From the NCBI RefSeq assembly GCF_001612785.1, contig NZ_BDBC01000008.1, positions 1-64,000 of the forward strand: 64,000 bases of DNA, written 5' to 3'. Source of the stretch: Nocardia beijingensis NBRC 16342. GTDB taxonomy: Bacteria; Actinomycetota; Actinomycetes; Mycobacteriales; Mycobacteriaceae. The position numbers and the translations under genes are program-made. Positions 1-11,128 of the stretch are shown one piece after another. Within the stretch, counting starts at the first letter, position 1. Every line of letters starts with the position of its first letter. The notes below the pieces were generated by a model that searched no databases, was not told where the DNA came from, and was given only the letters and a program-made list of their open reading frames with translations.

Positions 1-1
1 T

Positions 2-1678
2 GCGAATCTCGGTGGTGCGGCGGATGCGGCGGCGGGCGTTGGCACCGGTGTACAGGCTGGGCTCGGGGGTGCGGTTGATGCGTCGACCGGCCTGGGGACG
101 AGCCTGGGAGGGGTTGTGGATGGTTCTGCGGGTGCCGCGACGGACTTGGCCGCCGGTCTCGGCGCTGGTCTCGGCGGCGCTGTGGGTGCGGCGGGTGATC
201 TCGGTGCCGCAGCGGGTCTGGAAGGTGCGCTGAACGGCGCCGGTGAGGTGACCACCGGTTTGGACGCGGCGCTGGGAGGCGGTGCGCAGGCGGGCGCCGG
301 TCTCGGCGCTGGAGCGTCCACCGGATTGCACGGGGCGGCCGACGCGGGTGCGCAGATCGGATCCGGTCTGGAGGCAGGCCTTGGCGGCGCGCTCGATGCC
401 GGCGGGCAGGCGGCCACCGGGCTCACCGGCGGAATCGGCTCAGCGGCACAGGGTTCCGGTAACGCGGCCGCTGGGCTCGGAGGCAACTTCTCCTCCGCCG
501 TCGGCGGCGCCGGAAACCTCGGAACACAGGCGACGGCGGGTCTGGAGACCGGGCTCGCGACGGGTCTCGGCGCGGCCGTGAACACCGGCGCGGAACTCGG
601 CGGCGGACTGGACAGCTCACTGCACACCGGTGGGCAGGTCGGCGGGGGCTTGGAGAGCGGGCTCGGCGGGGCGTTCGATGCGGGGCTGCACGGTGCCAGC
701 GGCCTGGAAACGGGCCTGTCCACCGGCGTGGGCGGCGCGGTACAGGCCGGTACGGGCCTCGGAACCGGGCTGACCGGTGCCATCGATGCCGGCGCCCAGG
801 CGGGTTCGGGCCTGTCGGCCGGGCTCGACGCGGGAGCTCAGGCGGGAGCCGGGCTCGCTTCGGGCCTGTCGACCGGACTGGGCGCGGGTGCGGAAGCCGG
901 TGCAGGACTCGGCTCCGGACTTTCCGCCGGAATCCATGGCGCGGCCGGTTCGGGTCTCGAGGCCGGTCTCGGCGCTGCTGGCAATGTTGGCGCGGGTCTG
1001 TCGAGTGGACTCGAAGGAGCGTCCAACGCGGGAGCGCATCTCGGTTCGGGCTTGGAAACCGGTCTGGGTGCCGCGGGCAACGTGGGTGCGGGTCTGTCGA
1101 GTGGTCTCGAGGGCGCGTCGAGTGCGGGAGCGCACTTCGGGTCGAGTTCGGCCGGCGGCGTCGGCTCGCACGCGAGTTCCGGCCTCTCCACCGGCATCCA
1201 GGGCGCGGCCGGTTCGGGTCTGGAAACCGGCCTCGGCGGCGCGGGCAATGTGGGTGCGGGTCTGTCGAGTGGTCTCGAAGGCGCGTCGAGTGCGGGAGCG
1301 CATCTCGGTTCGGGCTTGGACAGCGGCATCGGCTCGCACGCTACCTCCGGCCTGTCCTCGGGTCTCGACGCCACGGGCGGACTCGGCGGTGCGGCGCACT
1401 CGAGCGTGAGCGGCGCGGCCGACGCGGGCGCCGGACTGGCGGGCTCGGCCGGTGGCGCGGCGCACGGCGCGGTGGACACCGGCGCTGGTCTCGGCGGCAG
1501 TGTCGGCTCGACCGCGCACACCTGGTCCTCGTTGGACGTGTCGAGCGCGTTCGGTTCCGGCCTGGACAGCAGCGCGAGCGGCCAGACCGACGCGGGCCTG
1601 TTCGGCGAGAGCCACGCGGGCACGGAGTTCAGCGGTTCGGCGGGCGCCGAGCTGGGTGGCGATACATTCCTGCACTGA
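2..1678 (+). CDS. iniB: IniB-like Gly/Ala-rich repeat protein (5' end outside window)
   Basis: The frame is open from the first complete codon of the window, so the N-terminus lies upstream. At least 558 residues are visible, almost entirely Gly, Ala, Ser, Leu, Thr, Val and Asp, in loose repeats of the type GLGxGLxxG and NxGAxLxSGLEGA, with no Trp until near the C-terminus (HTWSSLD). No enzyme motif is visible. I call it IniB because it is followed directly by two dynamin-like GTPases with the order and features of iniA and iniC. In mycobacteria the iniBAC operon is induced by cell-wall inhibitors such as isoniazid and ethambutol. The gap to iniA is 37 nt, so they are probably co-transcribed; the promoter is outside the window. 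The role of IniB is not established. Confidence 0.8.
   Translation, partial: ANLGGAADAAAGVGTGVQAGLGGAVDASTGLGTSLGGVVDGSAGAATDLAAGLGAGLGGAVGAAGDLGAAAGLEGALNGAGEVTTGLDAALGGGAQAGAGLGAGASTGLHGAADAGAQIGSGLEAGLGGALDAGGQAATGLTGGIGSAAQGSGNAAAGLGGNFSSAVGGAGNLGTQATAGLETGLATGLGAAVNTGAELGGGLDSSLHTGGQVGGGLESGLGGAFDAGLHGASGLETGLSTGVGGAVQAGTGLGTGLTGAIDAGAQAGSGLSAGLDAGAQAGAGLASGLSTGLGAGAEAGAGLGSGLSAGIHGAAGSGLEAGLGAAGNVGAGLSSGLEGASNAGAHLGSGLETGLGAAGNVGAGLSSGLEGASSAGAHFGSSSAGGVGSHASSGLSTGIQGAAGSGLETGLGGAGNVGAGLSSGLEGASSAGAHLGSGLDSGIGSHATSGLSSGLDATGGLGGAAHSSVSGAADAGAGLAGSAGGAAHGAVDTGAGLGGSVGSTAHTWSSLDVSSAFGSGLDSSASGQTDAGLFGESHAGTEFSGSAGAELGGDTFLH
970..1325 (+). repeat. internal coding repeats in iniB
   Basis: Three near-identical stretches of about 75-90 nt start near positions 970, 1070 and 1240. 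Each encodes a version of GNVGAGLSSGLEGASSAGAH, with few third-base differences between copies 2 and 3. Such high similarity suggests recent duplication within the gene, so copy number may vary between strains. Confidence 0.7.
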
Positions 1679-1715
1679 CAGTTGCCCGGTACTACGGAAA
1701 GAGGTCCATACCGCG

Positions 1716-3578
1716 ATGGGGACACCCGCGCCGAACGCCACTCCACCGGCGGTACCGCTGCTGTCGGTACTCGGTGAAACCATCGCGGCGGCGCGTGCCG
1801 CGGGCCGCAACGATCTGGTCGGCCGCCTGGAAGTGGCGGCCGACCGGGTCCGCGACCCGCGGCGGCGCATCGTCGTCGCCGGGCAGCTCGACCAGGGCAA
1901 GAGCCGTTTCGTCAACGCGCTGCTGAACCTGGACATCTGCCCGGTCGGCGACGACGCGACCACCGCGGTGCCGATGCTGCTCGCGCACGGTCCGGAGCCG
2001 CGAGCGGAGCTGGTGCTCGCGGCGCACGGCGACTCCAGCGGCGCGGAGACCAGGGTGGCGGTGCCGATCGCTGAGCTCGGCGCGATCGACCAGCGTGCCC
2101 CGATCGCGCAGGGGCGGCGGATCGTGCGCCTCGAGGTGCAGATCCCCAACGCACTGCTCGCCGACGGCATCGTGCTGGTCGACACTCCCGGCGTCGGCGG
2201 GCACGGCAACGCCCACGCGGCGGGCGTGCTCGGACTGGTGCCCGCCGCGGACGCGGTGCTGGTGCTCTCGGACGCATCGACCGAACTCACCGAACCCGAG
2301 CTGGCGTTCCTGCGACAGGTACGGGAACTGTGCCCGACGGTGGCGCTGCTGCTCACCAAGACCGACTTGTACCCGCACTGGCGCCAGGTGCACGAGGCCG
2401 ATCTCGGCCATCTCGCGCGTGCCCGCCTGGACGTGCCGATGATCCCGGTGTCGTCGCTGCTGCGCAGCCACGCGATGCGGTTGCAGGACCCGCAGTTGGG
2501 TGTCGAATCCGGCTTCGGCGTGCTGTATACGTTCCTGCGCGATCAGGTGGTCGCGCGCGATCAGGTGGCCACCCGCACCGCCGTTGCCCGCGACATCCGG
2601 TCTGCCGCCGAGCATCTCGCGCTGGCTCTGGGCAGTGAACTGGTCGCGGTCCGCGATCCGGCGCAGGGCGCGGCGGCGGTGCGCGAACTGCAATCCGCCC
2701 GTTCCGCGGCGGAGGAACTGCACCGAAGGACCGCCGCCTGGCAGCAGACGCTCGCCGACGGCATCACCGACCTGGCCGGGGACGTCGATCACGACCTGCG
2801 CGATCGCCTGCGCAATCTGGCGCGCACCACCGAGGAATGGATCGACGAGCACGATCCGGGCAGGCACTGGGACCGCATCGCCGAACACCTCACCAGCACC
2901 GTGGACACCGCGCTCGGCGACAACCTGCTGTGGACCCACGCGCGCGCGATCCAGCTCGCCGAGCGCGTCGCCGAGCACTTCGCCGAACTGGGCGCCGTCG
3001 ACCTGCCGGACGTGCGTCCCGGCGTCGGCGCCGACACCGGCCGCGCCGTCACCGGCACGCTCGCCGATCTGGAACCCGACATCGGTTTCGGCAGCAAACT
3101 GCTCGTCGGCATGCGCGGCTCCTACGGCGGCGTGCTCATGGTCGGGTTGGCCACCACTTTCGCCGGGCTCGCCATGCTCAACCCGATCTCGATCGGCGCG
3201 GGATTGATCGTGGGCGGCAAGGCCTTCCGGGACGACAAGCAGGCCAGGCTGGCCAAGCGGCGCAACGAAGCGAAGGCGGCGGTGCGCCGTTTCGTCGACG
3301 ATGTGGCGTTCCAGGCGGGCAAGGAGTCGAAGGATCGGCTGCACCGGATCCACCGCGCGCTGCGCGACCACTACGCCGGCGTCGCCGAACGCAGTCTGCG
3401 CTCGATCGACGAGTCGCTGCGGGCCGCGCAGGAGGCGGCGAACATGGTCGCCACCCGCCGCGCCGAGCGCGGTGCGCAACTGGAACAGCAGCTGCGCGTG
3501 GTCGCCGAACTGCGCCGCTACGCCGATGCCATGCAGACCGCACTACCGATGGGACCCGCCGGTACGGTAACCCCGTGA
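1716..3578 (+). CDS. iniA: dynamin-like GTPase IniA
   Basis: Predicted 620 aa (mycobacterial IniA is about 640). The GTPase domain shows G1 GQLDQGKS at residues 56-63, a G3 DTPG in IVLVDTPGVGGHG and a G4-like LTKTD. A long helical region follows, then a hydrophobic hairpin around residues 455-505 (MVGLATTFAGLAMLNPISIG) that would insert in the membrane, and a charged helical tail. IniA is a bacterial dynamin-like protein thought to remodel the plasma membrane during cell-wall stress. ATG 1716 is chosen because it follows the AAAGAGG-like element at about 1697-1703 and the iniB stop; the frame is open further upstream only as a shadow of iniB. It overlaps iniC by 4 nt, suggesting translational coupling. 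Confidence 0.9.
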   Translation: MGTPAPNATPPAVPLLSVLGETIAAARAAGRNDLVGRLEVAADRVRDPRRRIVVAGQLDQGKSRFVNALLNLDICPVGDDATTAVPMLLAHGPEPRAELVLAAHGDSSGAETRVAVPIAELGAIDQRAPIAQGRRIVRLEVQIPNALLADGIVLVDTPGVGGHGNAHAAGVLGLVPAADAVLVLSDASTELTEPELAFLRQVRELCPTVALLLTKTDLYPHWRQVHEADLGHLARARLDVPMIPVSSLLRSHAMRLQDPQLGVESGFGVLYTFLRDQVVARDQVATRTAVARDIRSAAEHLALALGSELVAVRDPAQGAAAVRELQSARSAAEELHRRTAAWQQTLADGITDLAGDVDHDLRDRLRNLARTTEEWIDEHDPGRHWDRIAEHLTSTVDTALGDNLLWTHARAIQLAERVAEHFAELGAVDLPDVRPGVGADTGRAVTGTLADLEPDIGFGSKLLVGMRGSYGGVLMVGLATTFAGLAMLNPISIGAGLIVGGKAFRDDKQARLAKRRNEAKAAVRRFVDDVAFQAGKESKDRLHRIHRALRDHYAGVAERSLRSIDESLRAAQEAANMVATRRAERGAQLEQQLRVVAELRRYADAMQTALPMGPAGTVTP

Positions 3579-5125
3579 GACGTGATGGTGGCGCGGTGCC
3601 GGGAATCGTCGCCGAGGCGCATCGGCTGGTCGGGGCGGCGCAGGCAGCGTTCGCGGGGGAGCCGCGGCCGCGCGCCCTGCTGGCCGACTGCGCCCGCCGA
3701 TTGGATCAGCCGCTGCGGGTCGCGCTCGCCGGTTCGATCAAGGCGGGCAAATCCACCCTGCTGAATTCGCTTGTCGGACAGGACATCGCTCCCACCGACG
3801 CGACCGAGTGCACCAGGGTGGTCACCTGGTACCGGTACGGCTCCACACCCAGTGTGACCGCGTACGCCCCCGACGGCGCCCGCGCGCACGTGGTGGTCCG
3901 CCGCGGCAGCGGGACGCACGGGCTGACCTTCGACCTGGACCGGCTGAACTGGAACACTCCGGCCCCGCGCGAGGTCGACCATCTCGAAGTCGAGTGGCCC
4001 GCCGCGACGCTCGCGCACACCACCATCATCGACACTCCCGGCACCTCGTCGCTGTCGCGCGAGGTGTCGCGGCGCACCGCGCGCCTGCTGACCCCCGGCG
4101 CGGACGAGGAGCGGTCCGAGCAGGGTGTCGCCATCCCCGGCGCGGACGCGGTGGTCTATCTGCTGCGCCGGTTGGACGCCACGGACGTGCAGTTCCTCGA
4201 GCGCGTCGGCGCCGGAACCGCCGCCAACGGCGGGCCGGGCGCGCCGGGTCCGCTCGGCATCGTCGGGGTGGTCTCGCGGGCCGACGAGATCGGGGCGGGC
4301 CGGATCGATGCGCTGCACTCGGCGCGTGACGTGGCCGCGCGTTTCGCCGGGGAATTGGAACGGACGGGTCTGTGCCAGGCCGTGATCCCGGTCGCCGGGC
4401 TGCTCGCGTTCGCCGCGGCGACGCTGCGTCAGCAGGAGTTCGCGGCTTTCGAGACGCTGGCGCGGGTCCCGGTCGACGACCTGACCGCCGCGTTGCTCTC
4501 GGCGGACCGTTTCGCGCGCGCCGACGTGCCGCTTCCGGTGGCGCCGGAACTGCGCGCCCAGCTCGCCGAGCGTTTCGGGTTGTTCGGCATCCGGATGGCG
4601 GTGACGCTGATCCGGCTCGGGGTGCGCGACTCGGCCACCCTTGCCGCCGAGTTGGCAGGCCGCAGCGGCGTGGACGAACTGCGCTCGGTGCTCGACGTGC
4701 AGTTCGGTCAGCGCGCCGATCAGCTCAAAGCGCATTCCGCGTTGACCGCGCTGGCCAGGGTGCTGACCGCCTATCGGGGCACCCAGGCCGATCGCCTGCT
4801 GCCCAGGGTGCGCACCTTGCTCGCGGACGTGCACGGTTTCGCCGAGCTGCGCCTGCTCGGCCGCCTGCGCACCGACGAGCTGACGTTGCCCCCGGATGAT
4901 CTCGCCGAGCTGCACCGCCTGATCGGCGGCTCCGGGATCGCACCGCATCTGCGCCTCGGTCTCCCGGTCGACGCTCCGGTGCCCGCTCAGCGCGCCCAGG
5001 CGATGGCCGCGGTCCGCAAATGGCGCGCGCGGGCACGTCACCCGCTCGCCGACCAGTTCACCGCCACGGCGTGCCTGACCGCCGCTCGCAGTGCGGAAGG
5101 CACGTTGAGCGTGCTGCCGGAATGA
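3575..5125 (+). CDS. iniC: dynamin-like GTPase IniC
   Basis: Predicted 516 aa (mycobacterial IniC is about 493). It has G1 GSIKAGKS near residue 52, G3 DTPG (TTIIDTPGTSSLS) and a G4-like VSRAD, followed by a helical C-terminal half. It lacks the obvious hydrophobic hairpin seen in IniA, so it may act as a partner rather than an independent membrane-remodelling protein. The start is GTG 3575, inside the iniA stop (GTGA overlap); GTG 3596 is an alternative. It is the last gene of the iniB-iniA-iniC unit. About 120 nt without a convincing terminator separate it from the next gene. Confidence 0.88.
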   Translation: MRRDGGAVPGIVAEAHRLVGAAQAAFAGEPRPRALLADCARRLDQPLRVALAGSIKAGKSTLLNSLVGQDIAPTDATECTRVVTWYRYGSTPSVTAYAPDGARAHVVVRRGSGTHGLTFDLDRLNWNTPAPREVDHLEVEWPAATLAHTTIIDTPGTSSLSREVSRRTARLLTPGADEERSEQGVAIPGADAVVYLLRRLDATDVQFLERVGAGTAANGGPGAPGPLGIVGVVSRADEIGAGRIDALHSARDVAARFAGELERTGLCQAVIPVAGLLAFAAATLRQQEFAAFETLARVPVDDLTAALLSADRFARADVPLPVAPELRAQLAERFGLFGIRMAVTLIRLGVRDSATLAAELAGRSGVDELRSVLDVQFGQRADQLKAHSALTALARVLTAYRGTQADRLLPRVRTLLADVHGFAELRLLGRLRTDELTLPPDDLAELHRLIGGSGIAPHLRLGLPVDAPVPAQRAQAMAAVRKWRARARHPLADQFTATACLTAARSAEGTLSVLPE

Positions 5126-5247
5126 CCCGGTGGTGAACATCGCATCCCGAGCGCCGTGACCTGCGGCGACGGGCGCATTCCTCCTGCCGTCGGCGGTGTA
5201 GTCGCCGTGGGGCCGGGTATGCGCCCTGGTAGCGAGAGGAGGTAACG

Positions 5248-5892
5248 ATGAGCCAAGAGGACGTCGTACACGAATTGCTCGTCCGTGCGGGCACGGGATA
5301 TGCCGAGGAAGCGGGTATCACGCTCGACGACAAACCGGCCGCGCTATTCCAGTTGCTCATGCTTTCCCAGCTGCTCAGCACCCGTATCTCCGCGGAGATC
5401 GCCATCGGTGCGACGCGAGAGCTGATCAGCAGCGGCTACCGGACGCCGCACCGGGTCGCGGACGCGCAGTGGCAGGAGTTGGTCGACGCGCTGGGGCGGG
5501 GCAACTATCGCCGGTACGACGAGAGCACCGCGACGCGCCTGCATCACAACGCCTTGCGCTTGCTCGATCGCTACCACGGTGACCTGCGGGAACTGGCGAA
5601 GAAGGCGGATAACGACCCGCAGCGCGCCGCGGAACTGCTGCAAGAGTTCGACGGGATCGGCCCGACCGGAGCCCATATCTTCCTGCGCGAGATCCAGGAC
5701 ATCTGGACCTGGGTCCGGCCGCACTTCGACGAACGCGCGCTGCGCGGCGCCAAGCGCGTCCAGTTGCCGGAGGACCCCGACCGGCTGGCGCGTCTCGCGC
5801 CGGATCACCACACCGCCGAACTCGCCGCGGCGCTGGTGCGGGTGACGCTGGACGAGAAGATCGCCGACGAGGTCTTGGCCGCCGCGCCCTGA
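5248..5892 (+). CDS. HhH-GPD / endonuclease III-like protein
   Basis: Predicted 214 aa. The central region has the all-helical layout of endonuclease III-type DNA glycosylases: LFQLLMLSQLLSTRIS resembles the helix after the N-terminus, and LLQEFDGIGPTGAHIF is a helix-hairpin-helix motif with the GIGPxxA turn. I see no clear catalytic Lys/Asp pair in the usual spacing and no Fe-S cysteine cluster, so glycosylase activity is uncertain; it may only bind DNA. The start ATG is well supported by a strong GAGAGGAGG ribosome site ending 5 nt upstream. It stands alone, convergent with the dehydrogenase gene downstream. Confidence 0.7.
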   Translation: MSQEDVVHELLVRAGTGYAEEAGITLDDKPAALFQLLMLSQLLSTRISAEIAIGATRELISSGYRTPHRVADAQWQELVDALGRGNYRRYDESTATRLHHNALRLLDRYHGDLRELAKKADNDPQRAAELLQEFDGIGPTGAHIFLREIQDIWTWVRPHFDERALRGAKRVQLPEDPDRLARLAPDHHTAELAAALVRVTLDEKIADEVLAAAP

Positions 5893-5902
5893 TCGAGCGC
5901 GC

Positions 5903-7066
5903 TCAGCTGGGGACGGCCCCCGCACCGCGCGGGTCGATCAGGATCTTCGCGTGCCGCTCCGGGTTGCCGAGCGCGGTGAAGGCGTCCGCGACGCCGTCCA
6001 GCCCGACGGTCCCGGTGATCAACGGGCTCGGGTCGACCTTTCCCTCGGCGAGCATGTGCAGGGTGTCGCGGAACTCGCCGGGGTCGTAGCCGAGCACGAA
6101 CCGCAGTTCGATCTCCTTGTTGATCGCCATGGCGGGACGGAAACGGTCGGTCTCCATGCAGACCCCGACCACAACCACGCGCGACAGCGGGGGCGCGGCC
6201 GCGAGGATCTGGTCGATGATCCCCGGCACGCCAACGCATTCGAAGATGACCGGACCGGCGGGTCCCACGTTCACCGTGTGGGCCAGGCGGAAGACATACC
6301 ACCACGGCAGATTCGGCACCCGCCGCAAGCGCTCCATGGTGTCGAACCCGAGTGCGAGGATGTCGGTGACGCCGTTGATCCGTCCCTTCTTCGGTGCGGC
6401 GCTCCAGGGTGATTCGGTCGCCGGATCCACCACGACGTCGGCGCCGCAGGCCGTGGCCAGTTCCCGTCGGCGCGTGGAGAAGTCGCTGGCCACCACGGTG
6501 CGCACGCCCGCGGCTTTCAGCATGCTGATCACCGCGAGGCCGATCGGCCCGCAACCGATGACGAAGGCGGTCTGCCCCTTGCCGACCCGGCCCCTGCGCA
6601 CCGCGTGCCAGGCCACCGCCATCGGCTCGGTCAACGCGGCGTGTTCGGCGGACAACCCGTTGGGCACCGGCATGGTCATCGATTCCTGGACCACCACCTG
6701 TTCGGCGTAACCGCCGGGCGCGGCGGTCGACAGCCCGACCAAGTGGGGCCTGCCGTCGTGTCGCACGATCGGCAGAGCCACCACCGGTGTCCCCACCTTC
6801 CACCTCTTCCGGCAGTCCGGCCCGTATTCGACCACGGTGCCGCTGAATTCGTGGCCGAGCACCACGCTCTGATCCGAACGCATGAAGTGGTCGTAGCCCG
6901 TGGCCACGGCCAGGTCGGCCAGTTCGTCGGCGTGGGTGCGGGCATGCAGGTCGGAGCCGCAGATACCGCAGCGCGCCACGTCGATCAGCAGCTGACCCGC
7001 ACCGGGCCGTGGTGCCGGAAGCTCCGCGACCTCGAATTCGGCGGCGGTGACGACGGCGGCCCTCAT
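5903..7066 (-). CDS. zinc-type medium-chain alcohol dehydrogenase
   Basis: Predicted 387 aa of the MDR family. The catalytic-zinc region is GICGSDLHA and LGHEFSG; the coenzyme-binding turn is VIGCGPIGLAVISML. The four-cysteine structural-zinc loop of classical ADHs is absent (the corresponding stretch around YGPDCRKRWKVG has one Cys). About 40 extra residues (SPWSAAPKKGRING through PWWYVFRLAHTVN) are inserted in the nucleotide domain and are rich in aromatic residues. The start has a GAGGAG site 6 nt upstream. It reads divergently from dnaK, with a 370-nt shared upstream region. The substrate cannot be predicted. Confidence 0.8.
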   Translation of the reverse strand: MRAAVVTAAEFEVAELPAPRPGAGQLLIDVARCGICGSDLHARTHADELADLAVATGYDHFMRSDQSVVLGHEFSGTVVEYGPDCRKRWKVGTPVVALPIVRHDGRPHLVGLSTAAPGGYAEQVVVQESMTMPVPNGLSAEHAALTEPMAVAWHAVRRGRVGKGQTAFVIGCGPIGLAVISMLKAAGVRTVVASDFSTRRRELATACGADVVVDPATESPWSAAPKKGRINGVTDILALGFDTMERLRRVPNLPWWYVFRLAHTVNVGPAGPVIFECVGVPGIIDQILAAAPPLSRVVVVGVCMETDRFRPAMAINKEIELRFVLGYDPGEFRDTLHMLAEGKVDPSPLITGTVGLDGVADAFTALGNPERHAKILIDPRGAGAVPS

Positions 7067-7197
7067 GGCGACTCCTCGGATCGACGGCGCACGGCTGGAG
7101 TCACCCTACTGCGGCGACGCTCCCGGTCGCATGCTCTCAGCGACGCCGCCCACCGCCCAGATATGTGGCGCGGATCACATCGATGTACCGCCTTCCG

Positions 7198-7223
7198 GGA
7201 ATTAAACGCGGTGGTCGCCCGTT
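7198..7223 (+). promoter_or_regulatory. SigH-type promoter of dnaK operon
   Basis: GGAAT at 7198-7202 is followed, after 17 nt, by CGTT at 7220-7223. This fits the GGAAY-N16-20-CGTT pattern of ECF SigH/SigE-type promoters that drive heat and oxidative stress genes in mycobacteria. The same pattern with the same 17-nt spacer lies upstream of clpB. It sits 16 nt before the first HAIR operator, so transcription could be blocked by HspR. Prediction from pattern only. Confidence 0.6.
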
Positions 7224-7238
7224 GAGCTATTCGACAAG

Positions 7239-7259
7239 ATTGAGTGTGCAAGGCTCAAG
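7239..7259 (+). promoter_or_regulatory. HAIR operator 1 (HspR site) upstream of dnaK
   Basis: ATTGAGT, 7 nt, GCTCAAG. The HspR consensus is CTTGAGT-N7-ACTCAAG, so 12 of 14 arm positions match with the exact 7-nt spacer. HspR is encoded at the end of this operon, giving a repression loop. Confidence 0.85.
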
Positions 7260-7265
7260 TTTCGG

Positions 7266-7294
7266 TTGACTCCGAGAGTCCTGCGGGGCAGGAT
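7266..7294 (+). promoter_or_regulatory. possible housekeeping promoter of dnaK operon
   Basis: TTGACT at 7266-7271 and CAGGAT at 7289-7294 are separated by 17 nt, a fair match to a SigA-type promoter. The -10 overlaps the second HAIR site, so HspR bound there would compete with RNA polymerase. It leaves a leader of about 135 nt before dnaK. Confidence 0.5.
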
Positions 7295-7313
7295 TGAGCC
7301 GACCACGCTCAGT
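7293..7313 (+). promoter_or_regulatory. HAIR-like operator 2 upstream of dnaK
   Basis: ATTGAGC, 7 nt, GCTCAGT. It is more degenerate than the first copy but keeps the spacing and the TGAG/CTCA cores. The two sites start 54 bp apart. Confidence 0.65.
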
Positions 7314-7436
7314 GTTGCTGGGGCCGTGCTCCGTGAGGTGCTAGGGGCGAGGTCTCGTGGCGTCCGGCAGCGGGCGCCCAGGGCGGTTTTCGCCCGGCAC
7401 CGACACACATTGGTACGTCAACTAGGAGGAACCACC

Positions 7437-9280
<1,844 letters not shown>

Positions 9281-9284
<4 letters not shown>

Positions 9285-9940
9285 CCGAGGCCAACTCCGA
9301 GAAGGAGCCGATCACCTTCGTCGACAACCGGAAGATCGATCCGGAGACCGGTGACGTCAAGCAGCAGGCCGAGGACAACGGCGCCGCGGCCGCGCAGGCC
9401 CCGCAGGTGGACGAGGGCGTGGAAACCGACAACGGCGACGCCCTCGCCGACACCATCAGCGGCGAGCTCGCCGAGCGCACCGCCGACCTGCAGCGGCTGA
9501 CCGCGGAGTACGCCAACTACCGGCGCCGGGTCGAGCGCGACCGCAAGGCCGCGATCGATGCCGCCAAGGCGTCGGTGGTCACCGAACTGCTCGGCGTGCT
9601 CGACGACCTCGACCGCGCGCGGGCGCACGGTGACCTGGAGTCCGGCCCGCTGAAGTCGGTGGCCGACAAGCTGTCGGCCGCGCTGCTCAAGCAGGGTCTC
9701 GAGGAGTTCGGTTCGGAGGGTGAGCCTTTCGACCCGACCCTGCACGAGGCCGTGCAGCACGAGGGCTCCGGCCACGACCCGGTGATCGGCATTGTGATGC
9801 GCAAGGGCTATCGCTTCGGCGATAGGGTGCTTCGGCACGCGCTCGTCGGGGTAACCGACGGCGTGGCCGACATGACGGAAAACGCTGTTCAACCGACTGA
9901 AGAGGCATCGGATGTTGATGCCGGCGCGAACGAACAATAA
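9281..9940 (+). CDS. grpE: nucleotide exchange factor GrpE
   Basis: Predicted 219 aa. A disordered acidic N-terminus leads into a long coiled coil (residues about 50-105, including [17 protein letters not shown]) and a C-terminal beta domain with [13 protein letters not shown] and VGIVMRKGY-like elements (the family signature is around residues 150-190). GrpE releases ADP from DnaK and acts as a thermosensor. GTG 9281 overlaps the dnaK stop by 4 nt, so the two are translationally coupled. The extended C-terminus after GVTDG is low-complexity, as is usual in this order. Confidence 0.96.
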
Positions 9941-9964
9941 GGACGCGAGAGGAGGAGATGCTCG

Positions 9965-11128
9965 GTGAGCCAACGGGAGTGGATCGAAAAGGACTTCTAC
10001 AAGGAGCTGGGTGTTTCCTCCAGCGCCTCGCAGGACGAGATCAAGAAGGCCTATCGCAAGCTCGCCCGCGACTTGCATCCGGACGCCAACCCCGGTGACA
10101 CCAAAGCCGAGGAGCGGTTCAAGGCCGTCAGCGAGGCGCACGCCGTCCTGTCGGATCCGGCCAAGCGCAAGGAGTACGACGACACCCGCAAGCTCTTCGC
10201 GGGTGGCGGCTACGGTCGCGGCGGGTTCGGGTCCGGCGCGGGCGGCGGCTTCTCGCAGGAGTTCAACCTCGGGGACATCTTCGGCGGCGCCGCGGGTGCC
10301 GCCGAAGGTGGCCTCGGCGACCTGCTCGGCGGTCTGTTCAACCGCGGCGGCGGCACGCGGACCTCGAGCCGCCCCCGCCGCGGCGCCGACGTCGAGACCG
10401 AGACGACGCTCGGCTTCCGGGAGGCGGCTCAGGGCGTCACGGTTCCGCTGCGGATGACCAGCCCGTCGCCGTGCACCACGTGTCACGGCAGCGGCGCGAA
10501 ACCGGGCACGAGTCCGCGAGTCTGCCCGATCTGCAACGGCACCGGCATCGTCAGCCGCAACCAGGGCGCGTTCGGCTTCAGCGAGCCCTGCGACGAGTGC
10601 CGGGGCAGCGGGTCGATCATCGACGATCCGTGCCTCGACTGCCATGGCAGCGGCATCCAGAACCGCACGCGCACCATCACGGTGCGGATTCCTCCCGGAG
10701 TCGGTGACGGGCAACGGATCCGGCTGGCCGGTCAGGGCGAGGCGGGACTGCGCGGGGCGCCGTCGGGCGACCTGTATGTCACCGTCCACGTCAGCCAGGA
10801 CAAGGTCTTCGGCCGCAACGGCGACGATCTGACCCTGGTGCTTCCGGTCAGTTACAGCGAATTGGTCCTCGGCACCACGGTGTCGGTGCCGACGCTGGAC
10901 GGCCGGGTCGGCGTCAAGGTGCCTCCCGGCACCGCGGACGGCCGCACCCTGCGGGTACGCGGCCGCGGCGTGCCCAAGCGCGGCGGTGGCGCGGGCGACC
11001 TGCTGGTCACGGTGAAGGTCGCCGTGCCGCAGAATCTGGACGACAACGCCATCGAAGCGCTGAAGCGCTATCAGGAGGCGGAGCGGGCGGGCGGCTTCGA
11101 TCCACGTGCGGGATGGGCAGGTGCGTGA
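9965..11128 (+). CDS. dnaJ: co-chaperone DnaJ (DnaJ1)
   Basis: Predicted 387 aa, full-length type I DnaJ. The J domain has the HPD triad in [11 protein letters not shown], followed by a Gly/Phe-rich linker ([11 protein letters not shown]). Four zinc-finger repeats of CxxCxGxG type are present: [24 protein letters not shown] and CLDCHGSG. The two C-terminal substrate-binding beta domains follow. It stimulates DnaK ATPase and delivers substrates. The start is GTG 9965, 24 nt after grpE and behind GAGAGGAGG. The stop overlaps the hspR start codon. Confidence 0.97.
   Translation: MSQREWIEKDFYKELGVSSSASQDEIKKAYRKLARDLHPDANPGDTKAEERFKAVSEAHAVLSDPAKRKEYDDTRKLFAGGGYGRGGFGSGAGGGFSQEFNLGDIFGGAAGAAEGGLGDLLGGLFNRGGGTRTSSRPRRGADVETETTLGFREAAQGVTVPLRMTSPSPCTTCHGSGAKPGTSPRVCPICNGTGIVSRNQGAFGFSEPCDECRGSGSIIDDPCLDCHGSGIQNRTRTITVRIPPGVGDGQRIRLAGQGEAGLRGAPSGDLYVTVHVSQDKVFGRNGDDLTLVLPVSYSELVLGTTVSVPTLDGRVGVKVPPGTADGRTLRVRGRGVPKRGGGAGDLLVTVKVAVPQNLDDNAIEALKRYQEAERAGGFDPRAGWAGA

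Noticed and set aside
1452-1715. N-terminal extension of IniA by 88 residues
   Set aside because: It overlaps the end of iniB in another frame and is Arg/Ala-rich; ATG 1716 begins the conserved part.
617-2359. Long open frame on the minus strand across iniB and the start of iniA
   Set aside because: It is antisense to two clear genes; its composition (Arg, Ala, Gly-rich) is that of a shadow frame in high-GC DNA.
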